Positions 1-6,676 of a DNA stretch of 10,361 nucleotides are shown piece by piece (position 1 is the stretch's first letter; each line of letters begins with the position of its first letter). The notes below the pieces were generated by a model. That model was not told the DNA's origin. It saw only the letters and a list, made by a program, of their open reading frames with translations, and searched no databases. Both the position numbers and the translations under genes were made by a program. The stretch is from Fibrobacter sp. GTDB lineage: Bacteria; Fibrobacterota; Fibrobacteria; Fibrobacterales; Fibrobacteraceae. The stretch covers positions 1 through 10,361 of the forward strand of contig JABUUR010000019.1 of the NCBI GenBank assembly GCA_021443065.1, in the 5' to 3' direction.

Positions 1-53
1 AGAGCGCTTGAATGGGGTTCAAGAGGTCGCTGATTCGAATTCAGTCATCCCGA
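1..53 (+). tRNA. tRNA-Pro (GGG anticodon), 5' end cut off by the window
   Basis: The 3' part of a tRNA folds by eye. The end of the D stem is at 2-5. The anticodon stem is CTTGA (7-11) paired with TCAAG (19-23), around the 7-base loop ATGGGGT with anticodon GGG at 14-16. A 5-base variable loop (24-28) follows. The T arm is GCTGA/TCAGT around TTCGAAT (29-45). The acceptor 3' strand is CATCCCG (46-52) with discriminator A at 53. GGG reads proline CCC/CCU codons, and the acceptor strand fits the CGGG-type start usual for tRNA-Pro, although that half lies outside the window. No CCA is encoded, so it would be added after transcription. Confidence 0.9.
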
Positions 54-55
54 TA

Positions 56-88
56 AAAAAGTCCGCAACGAAAGTTGCGGGCTTTTTT
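56..88. terminator. Bidirectional Rho-independent terminator
   Basis: CCGCAAC (63-69) pairs with GTTGCGG (74-80) around a GAAA tetraloop. The stem continues through T-G and G-C pairs into an A-run (55-60) facing a T-run (83-89). Because both flanks are A/T runs, it should end the tRNA-Pro transcript on the plus strand. It should also end the diguanylate cyclase transcript on the minus strand, about 50 bases past that gene's stop codon. Confidence 0.9.
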
Positions 89-141
89 TATGAGCGCTTT
101 TTTTGCAAATTAAATCACGGCGTAGCCGGCGGGTCACTTTT

Positions 142-1965
142 TTATTTGGCTTCGTCCTGGAAGGAAATGGATATTTCGTCTTCCAGTTTTTCGCCGTTAC
201 CCTTGATGGAGCGCATGGCCTGGGTGTCGCTGATCTTTTTTGCCTCGGCCATTTCGATGGCGGCGGCCTCGTAGTCCGCCTCGGTAACCCATTCCGGTTT
301 CCAGACGACCACCTGGTTGCGGCCTCCTTCCTTGCCCTGGTACAGGGCCTTGTCCGCCATTTGAATGCTGCGGTCGGCGCCTAGCCTGGGGTCGAAGCGG
401 GCTACGCCCAAGGTGACGGTGACGTTTATGGTGTAGCCTGCGTAATGGACCGACATTGTGGAGATTTTTCGGCGGAAACGTTCCGCCACCACCTCTGCGC
501 CGTCCAGGTCCGTTTCCGGCAACAGCGTCAGGAACTCTTCGCCGCCGTAGCGGGCAAAGACATCGTACTTGCGCAAAAGGCTGCGGATAGTCTGGGCAAC
601 GGATTTCAGCACAACGTCGCCGCAGGCGTGGCCGTAGGTGTCGTTGATGGACTTGAAGTGGTCGATGTCGATGAATATGAAGCAGAACGGTTTCTGTGTG
701 CGCTGGCAGCGCCCGATTTCGTTGGCCACGGTCTTGTTCATGTCCCGACGGTTGGGGAGCCCCGTCAGTTCGTCCGTCCTTGAAATAAGGTCCAGTTTCT
801 TGTTGGCTTCTTCCAGTTCCATGGTGCGGTCTTGGACTTCCTGCTCCAGCATGTTGCGGTGGCTTTCCAACTCCTTCATCTGGCGTTGTATGGTGCTGTG
901 CATGACGTTGAACGCCCTGGACAGAGTTCCGATTTCGTCTTTGCTGTGGCCCACCTGGATTTGCTCGATGTCGATGTTTCCGTCGCTAATCTGGCGGATG
1001 TGGTTGGTGAGGCGGTTCAGGGGAAGCCCAAGTTTAAGGAACATCCAGGCGGCAATGGCCAATATGATCAGGAGGGCCGCGATCAATATGGCTATACTGC
1101 TCTGCTTGATGGATGTGGCCAGTTCGTCGATTTCGCCCTTGGACTGGAATGCGAATACCCCGAAGTCGTAGTTGGAGTCGTACATGTAGTTGACCAGGTA
1201 GCGGTTCTTGTCCGTGAGTTTTACGAACTGGGGTTCCTTTGTCTCGAAGTTCCTGGGGTCGATTTTGTCCAAGCCCAGTTCCGAAATCTTGTGGGTTCCC
1301 GTGAGCCACTGCTTTAGGTCCGGGTGGTAAAGAATTTCGCCCTGGGAGTTGACCGCCACCAGAAAACCGTTCTTGCCGATCTTGTAGTCGGCGAAATTCC
1401 TCCACAGCCTGCGGAGGGAGAACGTCGCCACAAGGCTTCCGTCGCCGGTAGCTCTGTTGGAAATGTTGATCCCGAATATCCTTTCCGGGGCTGCATCGTC
1501 GTTGGTTCTAAACCACGGGGTGATGTAGGGACGGTGGGGGGTGATTCTGGAAAAATCGACGGGGTACTGGGTTTCCTTGGGTATACCGACCATGGAATTG
1601 TCGCAAAGAAGTTGCCCCTGCCTGTCGTAAATGGAAATGCCCTCGCCAGAAATGAAAAGGGTAGATATGTTGTAACTTTTCAGGTAACTGGCGGCGATGG
1701 TCGGGTCCATGCTCTGTATTTCGGAGGTCTTTGCCAAAAGGGAAAGACGGTCGCCGAATTGCTTCATCTCGTTGGTTGCGGTGGCGGTAATCTGGCTCAA
1801 CTGGGCGGCGTTGTTGTTGAAACTCCACTCCAGCATAAGCTGGGTCTGCTTCTGGGTGTAGATGTACACTCCGGTAGATACCACGAGGGGCATGGCTATG
1901 GTCAAGATAAGTATGGTCTTGACGATGATGCTTCGGGAGAAATTAACAAAGGCGGAGTCTTTCAT
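142..1965 (-). CDS. Membrane diguanylate cyclase: periplasmic sensor, HAMP, GGDEF
   Basis: This 607-residue inner-membrane protein should make cyclic di-GMP from two GTP. A transmembrane helix lies near residues 13-36, then a periplasmic region of about 250 residues resembling a Cache-type sensor (not firmly identified). A second helix spans about 289-311, with a HAMP-like linker (312-365) and a coiled coil (365-395). The GGDEF domain covers about 396-556: TDELTGLPNRR (397-407), the metal-binding FIDIDHFKSIND stretch (431-442) and active-site GGEEF (474-478). RKYD at 465-468, five residues before GGEEF, matches the RxxD inhibitory I-site, so product feedback is likely. There is no EAL domain. 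An acidic 50-residue tail follows. The start lies 35 bases after the stop of the upstream solute-binding-protein gene. No clear Shine-Dalgarno is visible, but a TATAAT-like minus-strand box at 1989-1994 could be a weak internal promoter. The signal sensed is unknown. Confidence 0.93.
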   Translation of the reverse strand: MKDSAFVNFSRSIIVKTILILTIAMPLVVSTGVYIYTQKQTQLMLEWSFNNNAAQLSQITATATNEMKQFGDRLSLLAKTSEIQSMDPTIAASYLKSYNISTLFISGEGISIYDRQGQLLCDNSMVGIPKETQYPVDFSRITPHRPYITPWFRTNDDAAPERIFGINISNRATGDGSLVATFSLRRLWRNFADYKIGKNGFLVAVNSQGEILYHPDLKQWLTGTHKISELGLDKIDPRNFETKEPQFVKLTDKNRYLVNYMYDSNYDFGVFAFQSKGEIDELATSIKQSSIAILIAALLIILAIAAWMFLKLGLPLNRLTNHIRQISDGNIDIEQIQVGHSKDEIGTLSRAFNVMHSTIQRQMKELESHRNMLEQEVQDRTMELEEANKKLDLISRTDELTGLPNRRDMNKTVANEIGRCQRTQKPFCFIFIDIDHFKSINDTYGHACGDVVLKSVAQTIRSLLRKYDVFARYGGEEFLTLLPETDLDGAEVVAERFRRKISTMSVHYAGYTINVTVTLGVARFDPRLGADRSIQMADKALYQGKEGGRNQVVVWKPEWVTEADYEAAAIEMAEAKKISDTQAMRSIKGNGEKLEDEISISFQDEAK

Positions 1966-2000
1966 GGTCTACCGAGGATTTTTGTTTGATTATAGCCTGA

Positions 2001-3530
2001 TTATTGTTTGCGCTTTTTGCGGAAGTTGAAAAGGAACCCGAGAATTACCATGAAGGCAAAAACGAATGGTGCCCTGGAAAGGTTGCTGCGGACCACCTCG
2101 TCCTTGTCTCCCGAGGTGTCGCTATTGGCCTTTGTCGCGATGTTTGCATGGATCTTTTCGTCGAAAATCCTTTGCCACAGGGCCTTGAATTCTGCGGCGG
2201 TCATGATGTTGGTGGACGGGTAGTTCAGCACCTTGTTGATTTCTACGGTGTACTGCCTGAAAATTTCGTAGAGTTTTTCTTCGGAGTAGAGGGACTGGAT
2301 TTCCATCATCTCCCAGACGGAACTGAACATGGATACAAGCAACTGCTCCAGGGTGCCCCATTCGGGAATGGTGGGGTAGGTGTTGCCCGACTCAAGGACC
2401 TTGACCAGCTGGTTGTAGTCTTCGTCCTTGGCCCATTTGGCCAGTACTTTTTTAGATGAAGGAAGCAGCCCGATTTGGCGGGTGTAGACGTTCTGGTTTT
2501 CGTCATTGACCAAGAAAAGCAACAGTTCCATGGCTTCGGGGCGGTTGTTGCCTGCCGGAATGGCAAGGTTGCTGCCTCCGATAAAACTGACACTGCCGGT
2601 GGAACCCTGTGGAATGGGCAGAACCACCACGCTGTCGGTGCCAATCCGGGAGTTGGAAAGCCCGCCTACGGTTCCGTCAAAGCGGGTCTGCATCACGATT
2701 TCGGAAGTATTGATGATGAATGCCAGTTCCCCGTTGTTGAACTGCTGGGCGACTTGGGCGGTGTTGGTCTGTAGAACCTCGGGCTGCACCAGGGAGTCGA
2801 TTACAAAATGCAGGTAGGCGGCGATACCCAGGATGGTTTCTTCGGAAAGGATGTCTGCACGCCACTTGCCGTTTTCGTCTTTCTTGATGAAAGATCCCCC
2901 GTTGCTCCAGACCCAGGGGGCGAAGTTGTGGGGAATGTTCCAGTCGCTTTTGCCGGGAAAGGCGTAACCATGAATCTTGGTGCCGTCTTCCAGAGTTTCG
3001 CTGGCCCCTTCGATTTTTTTTATGGCATCTGCGAAACCCCGGTAGGTGGAAACGGATTCCTTGGTAATCCCATGCTCCTTGAGTATGCGCTTGTTGCCCA
3101 GAAGGGAACGGACGTCGATAAACCAGGGAACGGAATAAATGGTGCTGTCACCGTCGATGTGGGTGGTGTTCCAGCTTGCCGGGACAAAACGTCCGGGTTT
3201 GATTTCCTTGATCCAGGGGTTCAGGGGCTTCAGTTCGTGACGGGAGGCGAAGTAGGGCACCCAGGTGGTTCCCAACTGTAGAATGTCGGGGGCTTCCTGC
3301 TTGCCTTCCAGGGCCAGGGATATGCGGTTCCAGGCTTCGCCCCAGTCCAGGACCTGGACCGTGGTGGGAATGCCGGTCTTTTTGGTGAAAAGGTCCAGCC
3401 GTTGTTCCAGGGTTTCTTGGGGAGAGGCTCCGTTGGGCATGATCCAAACGGTCATGGGCTTTGTTGCCGCCAAAGATACCGTTGCGGCGATGGCGACAGC
3501 CATGACGGCGACTTTACAATTTCCCGACAT
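2001..3530 (-). CDS. Extracellular solute-binding protein, family 1, with C-terminal membrane anchor
   Basis: This 509-residue protein resembles the carbohydrate-type family 1 solute-binding proteins of ABC importers. Family-typical stretches are PDILQLGTTWVPYFASRHEL (81-100), followed by KPLNPW, and YSVPWFIDVRSLLGNKRIL (132-150). Residues 1-22 form a Sec signal peptide without a lipobox. A hydrophobic segment at about 487-503 is followed by RKKRKQ, which would hold the binding domain in the inner membrane facing the periplasm. Most family members are free or lipid-anchored, so this tail is odd. The ATG at 3530 is preferred because GAGGAG sits six bases upstream; a TTG one codon earlier is possible. 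No permease or ATPase gene is nearby. The next gene is a membrane diguanylate cyclase, so the protein may present a bound ligand to that sensor instead of to a transporter. The substrate cannot be told from the sequence. Confidence 0.9.
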   Translation of the reverse strand: MSGNCKVAVMAVAIAATVSLAATKPMTVWIMPNGASPQETLEQRLDLFTKKTGIPTTVQVLDWGEAWNRISLALEGKQEAPDILQLGTTWVPYFASRHELKPLNPWIKEIKPGRFVPASWNTTHIDGDSTIYSVPWFIDVRSLLGNKRILKEHGITKESVSTYRGFADAIKKIEGASETLEDGTKIHGYAFPGKSDWNIPHNFAPWVWSNGGSFIKKDENGKWRADILSEETILGIAAYLHFVIDSLVQPEVLQTNTAQVAQQFNNGELAFIINTSEIVMQTRFDGTVGGLSNSRIGTDSVVVLPIPQGSTGSVSFIGGSNLAIPAGNNRPEAMELLLFLVNDENQNVYTRQIGLLPSSKKVLAKWAKDEDYNQLVKVLESGNTYPTIPEWGTLEQLLVSMFSSVWEMMEIQSLYSEEKLYEIFRQYTVEINKVLNYPSTNIMTAAEFKALWQRIFDEKIHANIATKANSDTSGDKDEVVRSNLSRAPFVFAFMVILGFLFNFRKKRKQ

Positions 3531-3656
3531 CAAAAACTCCTCAAAAAAGCTTACTGATAAACTTCAAACAACCCGATTTTCTAATTTAGCAAAAAAAAGT
3601 AAAACAAAGACCAAAAAGTCCTAACAAATGCCAACACATAACAACTGGGAGGCTCC

Positions 3657-4037
3657 GTGTTCGCTGTATCAGGAATCGTAGTGCGTGAGGGGCGTGTGCT
3701 CCTGTGCCGCCGCAATCAGACGGGGTATTATGGCGGAGCGTGGGAATTCCCGGTTTTTGAAGTGGAAGAGGGGGAGACTGCGGAGGATTCCCTGGAAAGG
3801 AATCTTTTTGACTGCCTTTCCGTGCAGTTGAAGGGTGCGGAAAACTACGGGGCTCTGGACATGGGAGAACGTTCCTTTGTAAGAATTTTTTTATACGGTG
3901 CCGAAATCGAAGGAAAAATCAAGGCCGAGGGTGCCTATAATCGATATAAATGGTTGAAAATTAAGGAATTAAAGAAATTTCGCCTATCCCGTGCCTGTGT
4001 GACGGCTATCAAAGGCCTTGAAAATTTGTGCCCATAA
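3657..4037 (+). CDS. Nudix-fold protein with degenerate catalytic box
   Basis: The 126-residue product is the length of a single Nudix domain of the MutT/8-oxo-dGTPase type. The N-terminal strand and the GGAWEFP segment (26-32), followed by VEEGET (36-41), align well with MutT-like enzymes. The Nudix box G-x5-E-x7-R-E-U-x-E-E-x-G-U is broken. The first Gly is F34, E40 and R48 are kept, the next Glu is N49, the EE pair is D52-C53, and the last Gly is S55. The metal-binding glutamates are thus mostly gone, so ordinary pyrophosphohydrolase activity is doubtful; a binding or regulatory role is possible. The start is GTG with GGGAGG four bases upstream; no in-frame ATG exists near it. The gene diverges from the solute-binding-protein gene across 126 bases in which no convincing promoter boxes were found. 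Confidence 0.8.
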   Translation: MFAVSGIVVREGRVLLCRRNQTGYYGGAWEFPVFEVEEGETAEDSLERNLFDCLSVQLKGAENYGALDMGERSFVRIFLYGAEIEGKIKAEGAYNRYKWLKIKELKKFRLSRACVTAIKGLENLCP

Positions 4038-4038
4038 C

Positions 4039-4068
4039 TTGCAGAAAAACTTTTTTTTTATATATATT
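4039..4068 (+). promoter_or_regulatory. Probable sigma70-type promoter of the DUF3332 lipoprotein gene
   Basis: TTGCAG at 4039-4044 could be a -35 box. It is followed, 16-18 bases on, by the overlapping -10 candidates TATATA (4061-4066) and TATATT (4063-4068) in a very AT-rich stretch. The predicted start of transcription falls near 4075, at the foot of the leader hairpin. The promoter begins directly behind the Nudix stop codon. This is judged by eye from consensus only. Confidence 0.5.
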
Positions 4069-4074
4069 TTTCTC

Positions 4075-4090
4075 TGTCGCGAACGCGACA
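4075..4090 (+). promoter_or_regulatory. Perfect inverted repeat in the 5' leader
   Basis: TGTCGCG (4075-4081) and CGCGACA (4084-4090) are exact inverted repeats separated by AA. As RNA this gives a GC-rich hairpin with a GAAC loop at or near the predicted 5' end of the mRNA, 11 bases before the AAGGAG ribosome-binding site. A 5'-terminal hairpin of this kind commonly protects an abundant mRNA from decay. As DNA it could instead be an operator just downstream of the -10 box. Confidence 0.6.
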
Positions 4091-4113
4091 CCTCAATCCT
4101 TAAGGAGTATATA

Positions 4114-4551
4114 ATGAAAAAAGCAATCATCACTCTCGCTTGTGCCAGCATGATTGTTCTCACCGGCTGCTATGGTAAGAACGCTTGCTTCAAGAAGGCT
4201 CACGACTTTGCCGGTTCCTTCGGCAACAAGTGGATGAATTCCATCATCAACTTTGCATTCTGGGTTATCCCGGTTTACGAAGTCAGCCTCTGGTTGATCG
4301 ATGGTCTCGTTCTCAACACTGTAGAATTCTGGACCGGCTCCAATCCGCTGGCCTCCGGCGATTCCTACTATGAAAAGGACGCCCAGGGCAACGAAATCGC
4401 CGCTGTCAAGAACACCGACGGTTCCATGGCTGTTGAAATCACCACCGCTGCCGGCGAAAAGGCCAACCTGACTCTCCAGCGCGACAACAACATCCTCCGC
4501 GCTCTTGACGCCGAAGGCAATGTGGTTGCTCAGCGTGAAATTGAACAGTAA
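4114..4551 (+). CDS. DUF3332-type lipoprotein
   Basis: The 145-residue product has a lipoprotein signal peptide with lipobox LTGC, so the mature protein would begin at Cys19. Residues 20-80 contain a hydrophobic, aromatic-rich part with a Pro-Val-Tyr motif and a VEFWTGSNPL stretch, which resembles the DUF3332 family. Residues 85-145 are a hydrophilic half that reads like beta-strands. No biochemical function is established for this family. The ATG at 4114 is chosen because AAGGAG lies six bases upstream and the signal peptide begins there; upstream in-frame codons would only add leader sequence. Codon use is unlike the neighbours, with strong preference for C-ending codons and AAG for lysine. 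Together with its promoter, leader hairpin and terminator this suggests a highly expressed single-gene transcript. The protein is probably held in the outer or inner membrane by its lipid. Confidence 0.85.
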   Translation: MKKAIITLACASMIVLTGCYGKNACFKKAHDFAGSFGNKWMNSIINFAFWVIPVYEVSLWLIDGLVLNTVEFWTGSNPLASGDSYYEKDAQGNEIAAVKNTDGSMAVEITTAAGEKANLTLQRDNNILRALDAEGNVVAQREIEQ

Positions 4552-4580
4552 TCCCTGGTTACTTACAGAAATCGATTTCA

Positions 4581-4615
4581 GGATTCCCCGCCGACTGGTG
4601 GGGATTTCTTTTTTT
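4581..4615 (+). terminator. Rho-independent terminator of the DUF3332 gene
   Basis: CCCCGCC (4586-4592) pairs with GGTGGGG (4597-4603), with one G-T pair, around the loop GACT. The stem is extended by T-A at 4585/4604 and ends in a T-rich tail at 4605-4615 (TTTCTTTTTTT). It lies about 30 bases after the stop codon and separates this gene from the downstream kinase operon. Confidence 0.88.
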
Positions 4616-4671
4616 GCATTTGAGCCCAAAAAAACGAAGCGACCTCATTGCTGACGGCTAAAATATCGATA

Positions 4672-4702
4672 ACCGACTACCGACTGCTGAAAACCAGGTT
4701 TT
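4672..4702. repeat. Operator-like repeats upstream of the TPR-kinase operon
   Basis: Two ACCGACT heptamers lie head to tail at 4672-4678 and 4679-4685. Five bases further is the palindrome AAAACC-A-GGTTTT (4690-4702). A perfect TTGACA hexamer follows at 4705-4710, but no good -10 box sits at 16-18 bases. Transcription of the downstream operon must begin somewhere between the terminator at 4615 and the ATG at 4755, so these repeats are plausible regulator sites. This is inference from position only. Confidence 0.35.
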
Positions 4703-4754
4703 ACTTGACATGTGGTTTTGCTCATGAGCGTTTTTTTATTTATTTTGTGGAAGT

Positions 4755-5480
4755 ATGAAGATTGTTTTGGGTAAAAACCTGGAAAAAGGCGCAAGAATCT
4801 TCTTGAACGTGGTGGCCCTGGTGGTCATGACGTGTTTTTGCGGTTGCGTGGAAGACGATGTGACACGGGGCAACAAGGCCCTGCAAATCGGGGACTACGA
4901 ACGCGCCGTAGAAAACTTCAACAAGGCTCTGGACCAGGACCCCGCCCATCGGGATGCCCGCTATGGCCTTGCCCTTTCCTATTACGCCATCGCCGAAAGC
5001 GAAGAAAAAATGAATTTTTCCTCCTTTGAAAAATGGCAGCGTGCTTCCCGGGAGTTCGAGATTTTGTCCAAGGTGGACCGCAGCGGAAAGATCGACGCGA
5101 ACTACTCCACCTGCCTGTTCTACCTTGCCCGTGCAATGATGCAGAGGGGCAACAGCAACGTGATTCCCGTGCTGGACAAGTCCATCGGTCTTGATAGCCT
5201 GAACTTTTTCAGTTACAACCTGAAGGCCCTGCTTTTGGCTGGCCAGGGCCGTACCGAAGATGCCAAGAACATATTTGTGTACGTGGTGACCAAGGAGCCT
5301 AAGTTCGGTTCGGCCTACTTGAACCTGGGCAACATTTACTGGGGCGAAGGCGATGTGGAATCGGCCTGGGACATCTGGTCCATGGGCCATAATGTGCTGC
5401 CCCAGGACAGGGCGCTGGAGCATTGGACCAAGGTTGCCGAGGATTCCCTCAAGGTAAAGTTTCTCTCGGAAGGCCTATGA
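4755..5480 (+). CDS. TPR-repeat lipoprotein
   Basis: The 241-residue product has a basic N-terminus and a hydrophobic helix (about 14-30). This ends in FCGC, a poor but usable lipobox that would lipidate Cys31. The rest is helical repeat. One clear TPR is at about 35-68, with GDYERAVENFNKALDQDP at its core. A less regular helical part with long insertions covers 69-150. Two further TPRs are at about 153-186 and 187-220. TPR proteins are protein-binding scaffolds, and a lipid-anchored periplasmic one could sense or assemble envelope components. It is the first gene of an operon; its last four bases overlap the kinase start (ATGA), which implies translational coupling. The Shine-Dalgarno is poor (GGAAG only one base before the ATG). 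The partner and exact role are unknown; a function upstream of the kinase is inferred from gene order. Confidence 0.85.
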   Translation: MKIVLGKNLEKGARIFLNVVALVVMTCFCGCVEDDVTRGNKALQIGDYERAVENFNKALDQDPAHRDARYGLALSYYAIAESEEKMNFSSFEKWQRASREFEILSKVDRSGKIDANYSTCLFYLARAMMQRGNSNVIPVLDKSIGLDSLNFFSYNLKALLLAGQGRTEDAKNIFVYVVTKEPKFGSAYLNLGNIYWGEGDVESAWDIWSMGHNVLPQDRALEHWTKVAEDSLKVKFLSEGL

Positions 5481-6676
5481 ATCCCGCTCCTTTAGATTCC
5501 CCGTCTCTGCTTGACAAGGTTGAGCATTGCCATCTGCTCCATTCCGGCGGCGAAGGGGACGTGTACAGGGTTTCCATTGCTCAAAAGGACTTTGTATTAA
5601 AGTGGTACAGGCCGGGATGCACCTTCGACGATTCGGTCCTTGAGGCTGTCGCAAAGTCCAGGGACGAAGGACATTTCCGGCTTCGAGAACATGGAGTACG
5701 CAGGGCCGGCGAAAATGCGACGCCATACCTTGTCTACGACTACATCGAGGGCGTTTCTTCGGACAAGATCCAGGGAATGCCCCTGCCTGTGGCCCTCTAT
5801 GCCTTGCGCCGTCTTGCCTCCTCACTGGGCGACCTGAGAAAGTGCGGCGTCTCCCATGGGGACTTGTCTCCTTCCAATGTTGTGTTTACGGTGGTGGAGT
5901 CCAACAGTTCCATGGACCTGCAGCCTGTGGCAATCGATTTTGGCATAGTGGGGCCGGGGGCCTTGGCTTACGCGGCTCCCGAAAGGTTCCAGGGGGCGGC
6001 CCCCTCCGAAAAAAGCGACATGTTCGGTTTGGGACTGTTGCTGTACCGCTGGATTGTCGGGGTGGACCTGATTGTTGCACGGGACTTCGAGGAGTTCGCC
6101 TCCAGAAGTTCCACTTTGACAGGTTTAGGAATTGCTGAAACGCTGTACGTGAAAGACTATTTTTCCGCCCAGGAAATAAGTGCGTTGGAACCTCTGTGGA
6201 ACGGCATGCTGGCCGCCGATCCGGAAAACCGCTTTGAAGATTTCGACGAACTGGACGAAAATTTGGAGATTGCGCTGAACAAGGTTTCCGGGGGTGAGAT
6301 TCTTCTTTCGAATATGATCCAGGGCTTTGTTTCGCAACTGGAAATCCGAAAAGCGGGAGAAAAAGTCCCGACGGGTGAAAAGTGTGATTTGCCTTATGCG
6401 GTTTTGAAACCCTCCGGCAAAATCAGCCCTCGCAAAATCTTTGCATTTGCGGTTTGTGTACTTATATTGTTGGTGGTAGCCCTGTGGCTTGTTTTTGGCA
6501 CGAAAAGTACCGACATCGACGCCACGGGGGCAATGCTATTGGAACAGTCCAGAAGCATGGATTTGGACTCTGCAAGGGAATCTCCCGAGGGAAAAGACCC
6601 TGCGGAAAACGTCCCTGTAGACGAAATCCTCGAGAATCTTCCGGTTCCGCCTTCTGGAAATCAAAGTCTTGAATGA
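5477..6676 (+). CDS. Membrane-anchored Hanks-type Ser/Thr protein kinase
   Basis: The 399-residue product has an N-terminal kinase domain and one C-terminal membrane helix (about 321-341), followed by an acidic, proline-containing periplasmic tail of about 58 residues. Visible kinase motifs are the glycine-rich loop SGGEGDVY (23-30), K42 in FVLK, catalytic loop HGDLSPSN (127-134), DFG (154-156), APE (167-169) and the DMFGLGLLLY helix (181-190). The catalytic Lys, Asp129, Asn134 and the DFG Asp are all present, so activity is likely. HGD replaces the usual HRD, and only about ten residues separate DFG from APE, so the normal phosphorylated activation loop is missing. The ATG at 5477 is chosen over a longer upstream reading because it has GGAAGG three bases before it and overlaps the TPR stop codon. 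The gene overlaps the sigma54 activator by four bases, making that protein a natural substrate candidate. The tail may touch the TPR lipoprotein. Confidence 0.9.
   Translation: MNPAPLDSPSLLDKVEHCHLLHSGGEGDVYRVSIAQKDFVLKWYRPGCTFDDSVLEAVAKSRDEGHFRLREHGVRRAGENATPYLVYDYIEGVSSDKIQGMPLPVALYALRRLASSLGDLRKCGVSHGDLSPSNVVFTVVESNSSMDLQPVAIDFGIVGPGALAYAAPERFQGAAPSEKSDMFGLGLLLYRWIVGVDLIVARDFEEFASRSSTLTGLGIAETLYVKDYFSAQEISALEPLWNGMLAADPENRFEDFDELDENLEIALNKVSGGEILLSNMIQGFVSQLEIRKAGEKVPTGEKCDLPYAVLKPSGKISPRKIFAFAVCVLILLVVALWLVFGTKSTDIDATGAMLLEQSRSMDLDSARESPEGKDPAENVPVDEILENLPVPPSGNQSLE

Noticed and set aside
1..142. tRNA-Pro 3' end as an integration site for a mobile element
   Set aside because: No integrase, direct repeat of the tRNA end or change in gene character follows it in the window.
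1989..1994. TATAAT (minus strand) between the two genes of the binding-protein/cyclase unit as a separate promoter
   Set aside because: No acceptable -35 box lies 16-18 bases upstream, and the 35-base gap favours one operon. It is mentioned only as a weak possibility in the cyclase entry.
4093..4629. 178-residue open frame on the minus strand across the DUF3332 gene
   Set aside because: It mirrors a gene with clear RBS, lipobox and terminator on the plus strand. The strong codon bias of that gene keeps the opposite frame open.
4705..4740. TTGACA as the -35 box of the TPR-kinase operon promoter
   Set aside because: The hexamer is perfect, but the bases 16-18 further on (around GCGTTT) do not resemble a -10 box, and the nearest T/A-rich candidate is 24 bases away. 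It is therefore not listed as a promoter.
6495..6511. TTGGCACG inside the kinase gene, resembling a sigma54 -24 element that could drive the activator gene
   Set aside because: The -12 position reads GTACC instead of TTGCA, so the essential GC doublet is missing.
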